From positions 1 through 64,000 of the forward strand of contig NZ_JMIR01000016.1 in the NCBI RefSeq assembly GCF_000714935.1: DNA of 64,000 nucleotides. The letters are read 5' to 3'. This DNA comes from Tumebacillus flagellatus. GTDB lineage: Bacteria; Bacillota; Bacilli; Tumebacillales; Tumebacillaceae. This document shows positions 44,315-52,616 of the stretch, piece after piece. The first letter of the stretch is position 1. The number at the start of each line of letters is the position of its first letter. The notes under the pieces were generated by a model. The model was given only the letters and a program-made list of their open reading frames with translations. It was not told where the DNA came from and did not search any database. Both the position numbers and the translations under genes were made by a program.

Positions 44315-45069
44315 AAAACTTGAGAGTTCTCTTTCTTTTCGTCGTCATGCTGCTGGCTCTAACGTGGTCCCATCCGGCGCTTGCCGAGGGGACCGTCATC
44401 CCAGGGGTGAACATCGGCGTTTCGACCTCGGACAACCCTGAATCCGTTGCGACTTCCTTGCAGATCATCACCATCTTGACGGTGCTTTCGTTGGCGCCGT
44501 CCATCTTGGTATTGATGACCTGCTTTACTCGCATCGTTGTGGTGTTAGGGTTTGTGCGCAACGCTTTGGCGTTGCAACAGATGCCGCCGACGCAGGTGCT
44601 GGTCGGTTTGGCGTTGTTCATGACGTTGTTTGTTATGTATCCGACTTTTAACCAGATCAACGACCAGGCACTTCAACCCTACTTGCACGGTCAACTGACA
44701 CAGACGCAAGCGCTGACCCAAGCCGAGGTTCCTCTGAAGCACTTCATGGCGAACCAGACGCGCCCGCAGGACTTGCAACTGTTCTTGGATTACCGCAAGC
44801 AGGCGTTGCCTGACTCCGTGGAAGCCATTCCGCTCTCCACGTTGGTTCCGTCCTATGTCATCAGTGAGTTGAAGACAGCGTTTGAGCTAGGGTTCATGAT
44901 CTTCATCCCGTTCTTGATCATCGACATGGTCGTCGCGAGTGTGTTGATGTCAATGGGGATGATGATGCTGCCGCCAGTGATGATCTCCATGCCGTTCAAG
45001 GTTTTGTTGTTCATCATGGTCGACGGTTGGTATCTCGTCGTCAAGTCCCTGTTAACCGGTTACCAATAA
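44311..45069 (+). CDS. fliP: Flagellar export gate protein FliP
   Basis: FliP forms the core pentamer of the export gate. It has a cleavable signal (MKNLRVLFLFVVMLLALTWSHPALA), LQIITILTVLSLAPSILVLMTCFTRIVVVLGFVRNALA, PTQVLVGLALFMTLFVM, ELKTAFELGFMIFIPFLIIDMVVASVLMSMGMMMLPP and KVLLFIMVDGW. ATG 44311 is preferred over TTG 44293 because it overlaps the fliO TGA as ATGA and matches the signal peptide. 252 aa. Confidence 0.97.
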   Translation: MKNLRVLFLFVVMLLALTWSHPALAEGTVIPGVNIGVSTSDNPESVATSLQIITILTVLSLAPSILVLMTCFTRIVVVLGFVRNALALQQMPPTQVLVGLALFMTLFVMYPTFNQINDQALQPYLHGQLTQTQALTQAEVPLKHFMANQTRPQDLQLFLDYRKQALPDSVEAIPLSTLVPSYVISELKTAFELGFMIFIPFLIIDMVVASVLMSMGMMMLPPVMISMPFKVLLFIMVDGWYLVVKSLLTGYQ

Positions 45070-45091
45070 GGGTTTGGGAAGGGTGTAGCGC

Positions 45092-45361
45092 GTGAGCAGT
45101 GATTTTGTACTCTCGCTCGGTCAAAACGCCATCTGGACGATGCTCAAGATCTGTGCGCCACTGCTTGGGGTCGGACTTTTGGTCGGGTTGATCGTCAGCG
45201 TGTTTCAAGCCACCACGCAAATTCAAGAGCAATCGTTGCAGTTCATTCCGAAGTTAATTGCGGTGTTCGCCGCGATGTTGATCTTCGGGCCGTGGATGCT
45301 GTCGCTGACTCTGGACTTTACGCGTGGAATTTTAGGCAACCTCAGTTCGTTTATTCGATAG
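45092..45361 (+). CDS. fliQ: Flagellar export gate protein FliQ
   Basis: The 89-aa two-helix membrane protein shows the FliQ pattern: LGVGLLVGLIVSVFQATTQIQEQSLQFIPKLIAVFAAMLIFGPWM. FliQ packs around the FliP-FliR core. It starts with GTG behind GGGTGTAG, 22 nt after fliP. Confidence 0.95.
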   Translation: MSSDFVLSLGQNAIWTMLKICAPLLGVGLLVGLIVSVFQATTQIQEQSLQFIPKLIAVFAAMLIFGPWMLSLTLDFTRGILGNLSSFIR

Positions 45362-45373
45362 GGGCGATATCCG

Positions 45374-46159
45374 ATGCTAGATGTCGCACTTCAGTATACG
45401 CAGATCTTTCTCCTAGTACTCGTCCGCATGTCCAGCTTCTTTTTCCTGACGCCGTTTTTTGGAACCCGGAACGTCCCGGCGGCCGTGAAAACGGGGCTGG
45501 CTTTTTTGTTGACGATCATCGTTACACCTGCAATCGCTGCGACGGAGTCGGGTGCTTCGTACGCGGGAGCCTCGTTTGCCGACTTGGTGCTGGTTTTGCT
45601 CAAAGAAGCGATGGTAGGAGTGACACTCGGCTTGACTGCCGCGATGATCTTCGCCGCCGTTCAGGTGGGAGGGATGTTCATCGACCTTCAGATCGGCTTC
45701 GCGATGGCAAACGTTTTTGACCCGATGTCCGGCGCCTCGTCGCCGCTGACCGGTCAATTCAAGTATGCACTCGCGTTTTTGCTGTTTCTGGGTCTTGACG
45801 GACATCACGGATTGATTACAGCAATGCTGCAAAGCTACAATTTCGTGCCGATCGGCGTTTTTCAGGTTTCGGACAACCTGATGTCGGTGCTGATGCAGAC
45901 GTTCTCGGCGATGTTCTTGCTGGGGTTGAAAGTGGCCATCCCGGTGGTCGCCACACTGTTTTTGGTAGACTTCGGGTTTGCGATGCTTTCAAAAGCTGTG
46001 CCGCAGATGAACGTGTTTGCGCTGGGAATGTCTGTGAAGACCGTGGTTGGCGGACTGATGATCATCGTGGTGATGCCGGCTTTTGTTTATCTTCTTCGCG
46101 GGTTGTTTCATACGATGTTCGACAAGATGGACACCCTTTTGCGAGTGCTGGGAGGATAA
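45374..46159 (+). CDS. fliR: Flagellar export gate protein FliR
   Basis: FliR completes the FliPQR gate. The 261-aa protein has about six membrane segments, including FLLVLVRMSSFFFLTPFFGTRNVPAAVKTGLAFLLTI, VGGMFIDLQIGFAMANVFDP and FGFAMLSKAVPQMNVFALGM, which are family signatures. The flhB start is 3 nt downstream. Confidence 0.96.
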   Translation: MLDVALQYTQIFLLVLVRMSSFFFLTPFFGTRNVPAAVKTGLAFLLTIIVTPAIAATESGASYAGASFADLVLVLLKEAMVGVTLGLTAAMIFAAVQVGGMFIDLQIGFAMANVFDPMSGASSPLTGQFKYALAFLLFLGLDGHHGLITAMLQSYNFVPIGVFQVSDNLMSVLMQTFSAMFLLGLKVAIPVVATLFLVDFGFAMLSKAVPQMNVFALGMSVKTVVGGLMIIVVMPAFVYLLRGLFHTMFDKMDTLLRVLGG

Positions 46160-46162
46160 GTC

Positions 46163-47239
46163 ATGATCAAATTAAATCTCCAGTACTTTGCAGGTGAGAA
46201 GACAGAGAAACCGACAGCCAAGAAACGGGGAGACGCCCGAAAAAAAGGGCAGGTCGCGAGAAGTCAAGAATTCGGCCAAGCGGCTGTGCTCTTGAGCGGT
46301 CTTTTCACCTTGAAACTTCTCTCCGGGTACTACATGAACCAGTTGACGCACTTGTTTCAGGTGAACTTCACCAGCAAGTTGACGTACCAACTCACCGATC
46401 AATCGGTGATTCCGTTGTTCATAGAAATGCTTTTGCAACTGGCAAAACTGATTCTGCCGATTGCCGGCGTTGTCATGGTCATCGGTGCTTTCACCTCGTA
46501 TTTGCAAGTGGGCACGTTGTTTACTTTAAAGCCGCTCATGCCTGACTTCTCCAAGATCAATCCGCTCTCGGGATTTAAGCGGATCTTCTCGATGCGTACG
46601 TTCGTGGACCTTTTGAAGTCGATCTTAAAAATGGGAGCTATCGGCTTCATCGTCTACAGTGAAATCAGCAAGGACTGGGTTCGAGTTTCACGGCTTGGCG
46701 ACATGGATGTTTCCGACATGCTCTCTGTCGTCGCTTCCTTGGCCTACGGGATCTTCTGGAAAGTCGGTTTCGCCATGTTGGCGCTCGCGGTCGCCGACTT
46801 TCTCTACCAGCGTTTCGACTTTGAACGCAACTTGAAAATGTCCAAGCAAGAAGTCAAGGAAGAGTACAAGCAACAAGAAGGGAGCCCTGAAGTTAAGGCC
46901 AAAATCAAAGAGCGTCAGCGCGCTATGGCGATGCGCCGCATGATGGCGGACGTCCCCAAAGCGGACGTCGTCATCACCAACCCGACGCACTTTGCCATCG
47001 CCCTGAAGTATGATTCGAACTCTATGGAATCTCCGCAGGTGATCGCCAAGGGTGTCGACGAAACCGCCCAACGCATCAAAAAAATCGCCCGCGAAAGCAA
47101 CGTGATCTGCGTCGAAAACCGCCCACTCGCGCAAACGCTCTACAGAACGGTTGAGATCGGGGAGTCGATTCCAGGCGATCTCTTCCAAGCGGTTGCCGAA
47201 GTGCTCGCGTATGTATACAGACTAAAAGGCAAGGTGTAG
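46163..47239 (+). CDS. flhB: Flagellar export switch protein FlhB
   Basis: FlhB gates export and changes substrate class after FliK contact. The N-terminal EKTEKPTAKKRGDARKKGQVARSQE is followed by four membrane segments, the linker KMSKQEVKEEYKQQEG and the self-cleaving NPTH motif in VITNPTHFAIALKY. The C-terminal cytoplasmic domain ends in VAEVLAYVYRL. 358 aa. The YlqH protein at 7863-8147 resembles the part after NPTH. Confidence 0.97.
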   Translation: MIKLNLQYFAGEKTEKPTAKKRGDARKKGQVARSQEFGQAAVLLSGLFTLKLLSGYYMNQLTHLFQVNFTSKLTYQLTDQSVIPLFIEMLLQLAKLILPIAGVVMVIGAFTSYLQVGTLFTLKPLMPDFSKINPLSGFKRIFSMRTFVDLLKSILKMGAIGFIVYSEISKDWVRVSRLGDMDVSDMLSVVASLAYGIFWKVGFAMLALAVADFLYQRFDFERNLKMSKQEVKEEYKQQEGSPEVKAKIKERQRAMAMRRMMADVPKADVVITNPTHFAIALKYDSNSMESPQVIAKGVDETAQRIKKIARESNVICVENRPLAQTLYRTVEIGESIPGDLFQAVAEVLAYVYRLKGKV

Positions 47240-47254
47240 GTAGGAGGGACCGAG

Positions 47255-49288
47255 TTGAAACTCAAGGACTTAGGTGTAATCGGGGCTGTCATCGGGATCG
47301 TAGTTATGATGGTCATCCCTATGCCTACTTTTTTGCTGGATTTTTTGTTGATCATCAACTTGAGCATCGCCTTGACGATTTTGCTTGTGGCGATGAATAC
47401 CAAGGAGCCGCTTGAATTTGGGATTTTTCCATCCTTGTTGCTTTTGACAACGTTGTTCCGGCTGGCTCTGAACGTGTCGTCGACTCGCTCCATCCTCTCT
47501 TCCGGAGAGGCCGGGGACGTCATTCACACTTTCGGGACGTTCGTTATCGGTGGGAACGCGGTCGTCGGTTTTATCGTGTTCCTTATTCTTGTCATTATCC
47601 AATTTATCGTCATCACCAAAGGTTCGGAGCGCGTTGCGGAAGTTGCAGCCCGCTTCACCTTGGACGCGATGCCGGGTAAGCAGATCTCCATCGATGCGGA
47701 CTTGAACGCAGGCTTGCTCACCGAGCGGGAAGCTCGGGAGAAACGTTCGAAAATTCAACGCGAAGCCGATTTCTACGGAGCGATGGACGGTGCTTCGAAA
47801 TTCGTCAAAGGCGATGCGATCGCCGGGATGATCATCGTGGCCATCAACATCATCGCCGGGTTTGTCATCGGGGTGGCGATGCGCGGTGAATCGGCAACGC
47901 AAGCCATGCAGAACTACACGATTCTCTCGGTCGGCGATGGTCTGGTTTCGCAGATTCCGGCGCTGCTGATTTCGACGGCAACCGGTCTCGTCGTAACCCG
48001 AGCCGCTTCTGACAACAATCTTTCCGAAGATATCACCAAGCAACTGCTCGCGTATCCGAAGATGCTTTTCATCGTCGGCGGCGTGATCGGGTTGATGGGA
48101 TTGTTCACGCCGATCGGTGTGCTGAAGACCTGGCCGGTGGCCGGACTTATCGTATACGGCGGATTCCTGATGCAGCGCTCGATGAAACTGGAGACGATTC
48201 GTGAGTTGGAGCAGGTGGAAGAGACGAAACAAGAAGAAGTGCGCAGTCCGGAGAGCGTGATTTCCTTGATTCAAGTCGACCCGATCGAATTCGAATTCGG
48301 TTATGCGCTGATTCCGCTTGCCGATGTCAATCAGGGCGGCGACTTGCTCGACCGTGTCATCATGATTCGACGTCAGTTTGCGTTGGAGATGGGCTTGGTG
48401 GTTCCGGTCATCCGCATCCGAGACAATATCCAACTGCGCCCCAACGAGTATGTGATCAAGATCAAGGGCAACGAAGTCGCGCGCGGCGAACTGCTGCTTG
48501 ACCACTATCTCGCCATGAGTCCTGGATTTGACGACGAGAACATCGTCGGCATCCCGACCAAGGAACCGGCGTTCGGTTTGCCGGCGCTCTGGGTCACCGA
48601 CAACATGCGGGAACAGGCGGAGTTCGCCGGTTACACCGTTGTCGATCCGCCTTCGGTGGTGGCAACTCACCTGACAGAAGTGTTGCGCAAACATGCCAGC
48701 GAGCTGCTGGGCCGTCAAGAAACCAAGCAACTCATCGATTCGCTGCGCGAGAACTACCCGGCGCTGGTCGACGAAGTGGTTCCGAACCAGTTGTCGATCG
48801 GGGAAGTGCAGAAGGTGCTCATCAACCTGCTGCGTGAAAAAGTTTCCATTCGAGACTTGGTTACCATTCTGGAGGCCTTGGCCGATTATGTTGGGTATAC
48901 CAAGGATACTGACATTCTGACAGAGTATGTTCGCCAGGCGCTGTCCCGTCAGATTACGAACCAATACAAAGCGGGAGGAGGTCCGCTCAAGGTGATCACG
49001 CTGAGCCCGAACGTGGAGAAGCTGTTGCTCGACAACATCCAAGGGTCCGACCAAGGAACTTACCTGGCGCTTGACCCGCGCGTCTCTCAGCAGATCTACC
49101 AGAAGTTGGCCGAACAGGTGCAAGTGGTGACAAACCAAGGGCACCCTCCGCTCCTGCTCACTTCGCCGAACACCCGCATGCATGTGCGCAAGTTGATTGA
49201 GCGCGTCTTGCCCGACGTGGCGGTGCTTTCCTTTAACGAACTCGATACAACAGTTGATGTTCAAAGCGGAGGGGTGGTGAATCTGTAA
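47255..49288 (+). CDS. flhA: Flagellar export gate protein FlhA
   Basis: FlhA is the nonameric export-gate protein with a membrane domain of about eight helices (residues about 5-310) and a cytoplasmic ring domain. Conserved stretches include LNVSSTRSILSSG, RFTLDAMPGKQISIDADLNAGLL, READFYGAMDGASKFVKGDAIAG and the C-terminal chaperone-docking region. It begins with TTG 47255 behind GTAGGAGGGA. 677 aa. Its TAA shares one base with the flhF ATG. Confidence 0.97.
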   Translation: MKLKDLGVIGAVIGIVVMMVIPMPTFLLDFLLIINLSIALTILLVAMNTKEPLEFGIFPSLLLLTTLFRLALNVSSTRSILSSGEAGDVIHTFGTFVIGGNAVVGFIVFLILVIIQFIVITKGSERVAEVAARFTLDAMPGKQISIDADLNAGLLTEREAREKRSKIQREADFYGAMDGASKFVKGDAIAGMIIVAINIIAGFVIGVAMRGESATQAMQNYTILSVGDGLVSQIPALLISTATGLVVTRAASDNNLSEDITKQLLAYPKMLFIVGGVIGLMGLFTPIGVLKTWPVAGLIVYGGFLMQRSMKLETIRELEQVEETKQEEVRSPESVISLIQVDPIEFEFGYALIPLADVNQGGDLLDRVIMIRRQFALEMGLVVPVIRIRDNIQLRPNEYVIKIKGNEVARGELLLDHYLAMSPGFDDENIVGIPTKEPAFGLPALWVTDNMREQAEFAGYTVVDPPSVVATHLTEVLRKHASELLGRQETKQLIDSLRENYPALVDEVVPNQLSIGEVQKVLINLLREKVSIRDLVTILEALADYVGYTKDTDILTEYVRQALSRQITNQYKAGGGPLKVITLSPNVEKLLLDNIQGSDQGTYLALDPRVSQQIYQKLAEQVQVVTNQGHPPLLLTSPNTRMHVRKLIERVLPDVAVLSFNELDTTVDVQSGGVVNL

Positions 49289-50649
49289 TGCTGGTCAAAC
49301 GCTATATGGTCAAAGAAATGCCGGAAGCAGTCGCACTGATTCGGGAAGACCTCGGCAAAGACGCCGTGATTCTCTCGACCAAGAAAGTGCAAAGCCGGGG
49401 GTTCCTCGGGCTGTTCAGCAAAACTCACATCGAAGTAATCGCGGCGGCCAACGAAGAAAAACCAGCGGATCGTCCGGTTCCGGCGACGTTGCCGCGCAAC
49501 TTCGCGGTGGGTGCGTACCAACAACAATCCCGCCCGCAGGCGGGGAGCGCCACGGCTACGCTTGAGCCGCTGGCGCAAAGCGAGCATTCGGACCCTGTGG
49601 CGGCTGTGGCGGCGTTCCAAGCGGCTGTTGCTACTCCGCCCGTCACATCGCCGCTCCCGTCGACACAACTTGCACAGTCGACGCGGCAGACGCCTTCGGC
49701 AACTCCCGCAGTTCGATCCGAAGCGGTTGCCGGCGCTTCCGAACCGTCCGTCGTCTCGGCCCGCACGGAGGAAGACGACACTGTACTGCGAGAAGTACAA
49801 GACCTTCGCCACTTGATCCGCAGCTTGATCAACGCCAACAATCACAAGATGTTTCCGGAGTCGGTTTACACGGTTCGCAAACAACTTTTGGCAAACGGGG
49901 TGGCAGAAGAGCAGGTGGATGACCTTGTCGAACGGGGAATTCGCGAGTTTCCACAAGTTCAGGACATCACGGAGCAGGAATTTCGAGGTATTTTGACAAA
50001 GTTTATTAGGGAGGAGTTGGAGAAGGTCGGGGCACCGTCCCCCATCGCTCCAACCACCCGTGTCGTATCGTTCATGGGACCGACCGGCGTCGGCAAAACC
50101 ACGACGATTGCAAAGTTGGCAGCCGGGCAAGTGTTGACTTACGGCCGGAGAGTCGGACTGATTACCACCGATACGTACCGGATCGCAGCGGTCGAGCAAT
50201 TGCGCACGTATGCGACGATCCTGAACGTGCCGCTGGAAGTCTGTTACTCACCGGACGATGTGCAACGCGCCATGGAGAGATTCGCCGACTACGACTTGAT
50301 TCTCGTTGACACTGCGGGACGCAATTACCACAACCGGCTGAATGTGCAAGAGTTGGAACCGTACTTGAAAGTGCTCTCTCCGGATGAGACCTATCTGGTG
50401 CTGGCTCTGACTTCAAAGTCGACCGACCTGTCGGACATCGTGCAGAACTTTGAGCAGATTCCCATTCAGAAGTACCTGTTCACCAAAGCGGATGAAACCA
50501 CAAGCTATGGTTCGATCTACAACTTGGTCGTCCGTCACGGCATTTCCCTTTCTTATCTGACCACAGGTCAGACGGTTCCGGATGACATCGAACTTGCATC
50601 CGCCGAGAAAGTAGCGACTCTGTTGGTGGGAGAGAAGTCCGATGCATGA
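49288..50649 (+). CDS. flhF: Flagellar biosynthesis GTPase FlhF
   Basis: FlhF is an SRP-type GTPase that sets flagellar position. The N-terminal B domain (LVKRYMVKEMPEAVALIREDLGKDAVILSTKKV) is followed by an Ala/Thr/Pro/Gln-rich linker (about 70-165), the helical N domain, and the G domain: [51 protein letters not shown]. 453 aa, longer than B. subtilis FlhF (366) because of the linker. It overlaps flhG by 8 nt. Confidence 0.96.
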   Translation: MLVKRYMVKEMPEAVALIREDLGKDAVILSTKKVQSRGFLGLFSKTHIEVIAAANEEKPADRPVPATLPRNFAVGAYQQQSRPQAGSATATLEPLAQSEHSDPVAAVAAFQAAVATPPVTSPLPSTQLAQSTRQTPSATPAVRSEAVAGASEPSVVSARTEEDDTVLREVQDLRHLIRSLINANNHKMFPESVYTVRKQLLANGVAEEQVDDLVERGIREFPQVQDITEQEFRGILTKFIREELEKVGAPSPIAPTTRVVSFMGPTGVGKTTTIAKLAAGQVLTYGRRVGLITTDTYRIAAVEQLRTYATILNVPLEVCYSPDDVQRAMERFADYDLILVDTAGRNYHNRLNVQELEPYLKVLSPDETYLVLALTSKSTDLSDIVQNFEQIPIQKYLFTKADETTSYGSIYNLVVRHGISLSYLTTGQTVPDDIELASAEKVATLLVGEKSDA

Positions 50650-51514
50650 TCAGGCACAGCGTTTGCGTTCGATGGTCGCGCAAGCCAACCGCGCTGCGTC
50701 CGGCCGAGAGACGCGGGTGATCACAATCTCCAGCGGCAAGGGAGGAGTCGGCAAGTCGAATTTCACTCTGAATTACGCCCTCGCGTTGGCGGAACAGGGG
50801 AAGAAAGTCGTCATCCTTGACGCAGACGTCGGGTTTGCAAACATCGACGTGCTGATGGGAGTGAAACCGAAACAGACCTTAGCTGAATTAATTCGCAAGG
50901 AAGCCACATTGTGGGAGATCCTCGAGACCGGCCCGATGGACATCAAATTCATCGCCGGCGGCTCTGGATTTCAAGATCTGCTCGACCTTCAACCGGAACA
51001 GTTTGATTATCTGGTGGAGCAGTTGGGTCAGTTGCAGGGATACGCGGATTACGTGTTGATTGACACAGGAGCCGGGTTGAACGCGCAATCGTTGCGTTTG
51101 ATCTTGGCAGCTGACGAGATCTTCGTCGTCTTAACGCCGGAACCAACGTCGATCACCGATGCGTATGCGCTGATCAAGATGGTTGTTAACCGAGATCCGT
51201 CCGCACATTTGAAGTTGTTGGTCAACCGTGCGCAAACGGTCGGGGAAGGCCGGGAAGCTGCAGACAAGGTCAGCCTCGTGGCCGAGCGCTTCCTGAATTT
51301 GAAGATTCCGATGCTGGGCATCCTGCCGGATGATCCGAACGTGACCAAATCGGTAAAGCAACAGATACCTTTTTACATCGCGCACCCGGAAACGACGGCA
51401 TCCCGAAGTCTGAAACAGATGATTCAAACTCAACTCCACGGAGAAGCGGAACAGGATGCGCCTCCCAAAGGGATGAAACAGTTTTTACATCGAATGGTAC
51501 GACTGTTTCGATAA
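50642..51514 (+). CDS. flhG: Flagellum site-determining ATPase FlhG (MinD-like)
   Basis: FlhG is a ParA/MinD-type ATPase that stimulates FlhF and controls flagellar number. The N-terminal DQAQRLRSMVAQA is the FlhF-activating helix. The deviant Walker A ISSGKGGVGKSNFTLNYALALA, LDADVGFANIDVLMG and DTGAGLNAQSLRLILAADE are clear. The C-terminal basic helix (MKQFLHRMVRLF) fits membrane binding. 290 aa. Confidence 0.96.
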   Translation: MHDQAQRLRSMVAQANRAASGRETRVITISSGKGGVGKSNFTLNYALALAEQGKKVVILDADVGFANIDVLMGVKPKQTLAELIRKEATLWEILETGPMDIKFIAGGSGFQDLLDLQPEQFDYLVEQLGQLQGYADYVLIDTGAGLNAQSLRLILAADEIFVVLTPEPTSITDAYALIKMVVNRDPSAHLKLLVNRAQTVGEGREAADKVSLVAERFLNLKIPMLGILPDDPNVTKSVKQQIPFYIAHPETTASRSLKQMIQTQLHGEAEQDAPPKGMKQFLHRMVRLFR

Positions 51515-51533
51515 ACTTGGAACCAAAGGATGA

Positions 51534-52604
51534 ATGACCGGGATGAAGCCGATTCAAGTTCTCGTCTGTGACGATTCAGCACTTATGCGTCGCATCATCA
51601 GCGACATTCTCAAGTCGGACCCTGAAATCATCGTAGTTGGCACAGCAAAGAACGGTCAGGAAGCGCTTGAATTGATTCCGCAGTTGAAGCCGGATGTCTT
51701 GACGCTGGACATCGAGATGCCGGTGCTCAACGGCCTTGAAGCGTTGCCGATGATTTGGCGCAAATACAAGTTGCCGACCATCATGCTCTCCAGCCTCACG
51801 CAAGAAGGGGCTGACGCAACGATCAAAGCCTTGGAACTGGGCGCGTTCGATTTCGTGGGAAAACCATCCGGTTCGATCTCGCTTGATTTGGCAAAGGTCG
51901 GACAGGATCTGATTCATAAAATTAAAGCCGCCGCAAAAAAGGAACAAGTCGTCCAGAGCACGAAGTATTTTAGGCCGCAACCAAAACCGACACCCGCGCC
52001 GCCCAAACCGTTGCGTACGTCGAAGCGTGTCGAAGAAATTTTGGCGATCGGCACCTCTACGGGAGGGCCGCGCGCGCTGCAGATGGTGCTTTCTCATCTG
52101 CCGGCAACGCTTGCGGCGCCTGTTGTGGTCGTGCAGCACATGCCGGCGGGCTTCACCCGTTCGCTGGCACAGCGGCTTGACCATCTCTGCTTGGTCTCGG
52201 TGCAGGAAGCACAGGACGGGCAAGTGTTGGAGCAAGGACATGTTTATATCGCCCCCGGGGACTACCACATGCGAATTGTGGAGAAGTCGCCCGGCACGTA
52301 TGTGATTCAATTGAATCAAGAGCCGCCGGTTGGCGGTCATCGTCCCGCTGTAGACACCATGTATGACTCGCTGGCAGAACTTCGCGGTGTTCGGATACGA
52401 GCTGCGATACTGACGGGAATGGGCGGAGATGGCGCAAACGGAATGGTAAAAATCAAAGCCCAAGGCGGTCGCACGATCGCGGAAGCACAGGAATCATGCG
52501 TTGTTTTTGGAATGCCCCGCACAGCGATCGCCAAGGGCTGCGTTGACATCATCGCCCCGTTGGACCGCATCGCGGACGAACTCACGAAGCCTTGGAATTG
52601 CTAG
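51534..52604 (+). CDS. cheB: Protein-glutamate methylesterase/deamidase CheB
   Basis: CheB demethylates and deamidates chemoreceptors. The receiver domain (VLVCDDSALMRRII, LTLDIEMPVLNG, KPSGS) is joined by a Pro/Lys-rich linker to the esterase: GTSTGGPRALQ with the Ser nucleophile, VVVQHMPAGFT with His, and MGGDGANGM with Asp. The start may be ATG 51534 (3 nt after AAAGGA) or ATG 51543 (12 nt after it, matching where conservation begins). No cheR lies nearby. 356 or 353 aa. Confidence 0.95.
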   Translation: MTGMKPIQVLVCDDSALMRRIISDILKSDPEIIVVGTAKNGQEALELIPQLKPDVLTLDIEMPVLNGLEALPMIWRKYKLPTIMLSSLTQEGADATIKALELGAFDFVGKPSGSISLDLAKVGQDLIHKIKAAAKKEQVVQSTKYFRPQPKPTPAPPKPLRTSKRVEEILAIGTSTGGPRALQMVLSHLPATLAAPVVVVQHMPAGFTRSLAQRLDHLCLVSVQEAQDGQVLEQGHVYIAPGDYHMRIVEKSPGTYVIQLNQEPPVGGHRPAVDTMYDSLAELRGVRIRAAILTGMGGDGANGMVKIKAQGGRTIAEAQESCVVFGMPRTAIAKGCVDIIAPLDRIADELTKPWNC

Positions 52605-52616
52605 GAGGTGTCATAC

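Noticed and set aside
47270-49264. 664-aa open frame antisense to flhA
   Set aside because: This is a mirror of flhA codon bias; no ribosome site or recognisable domain.
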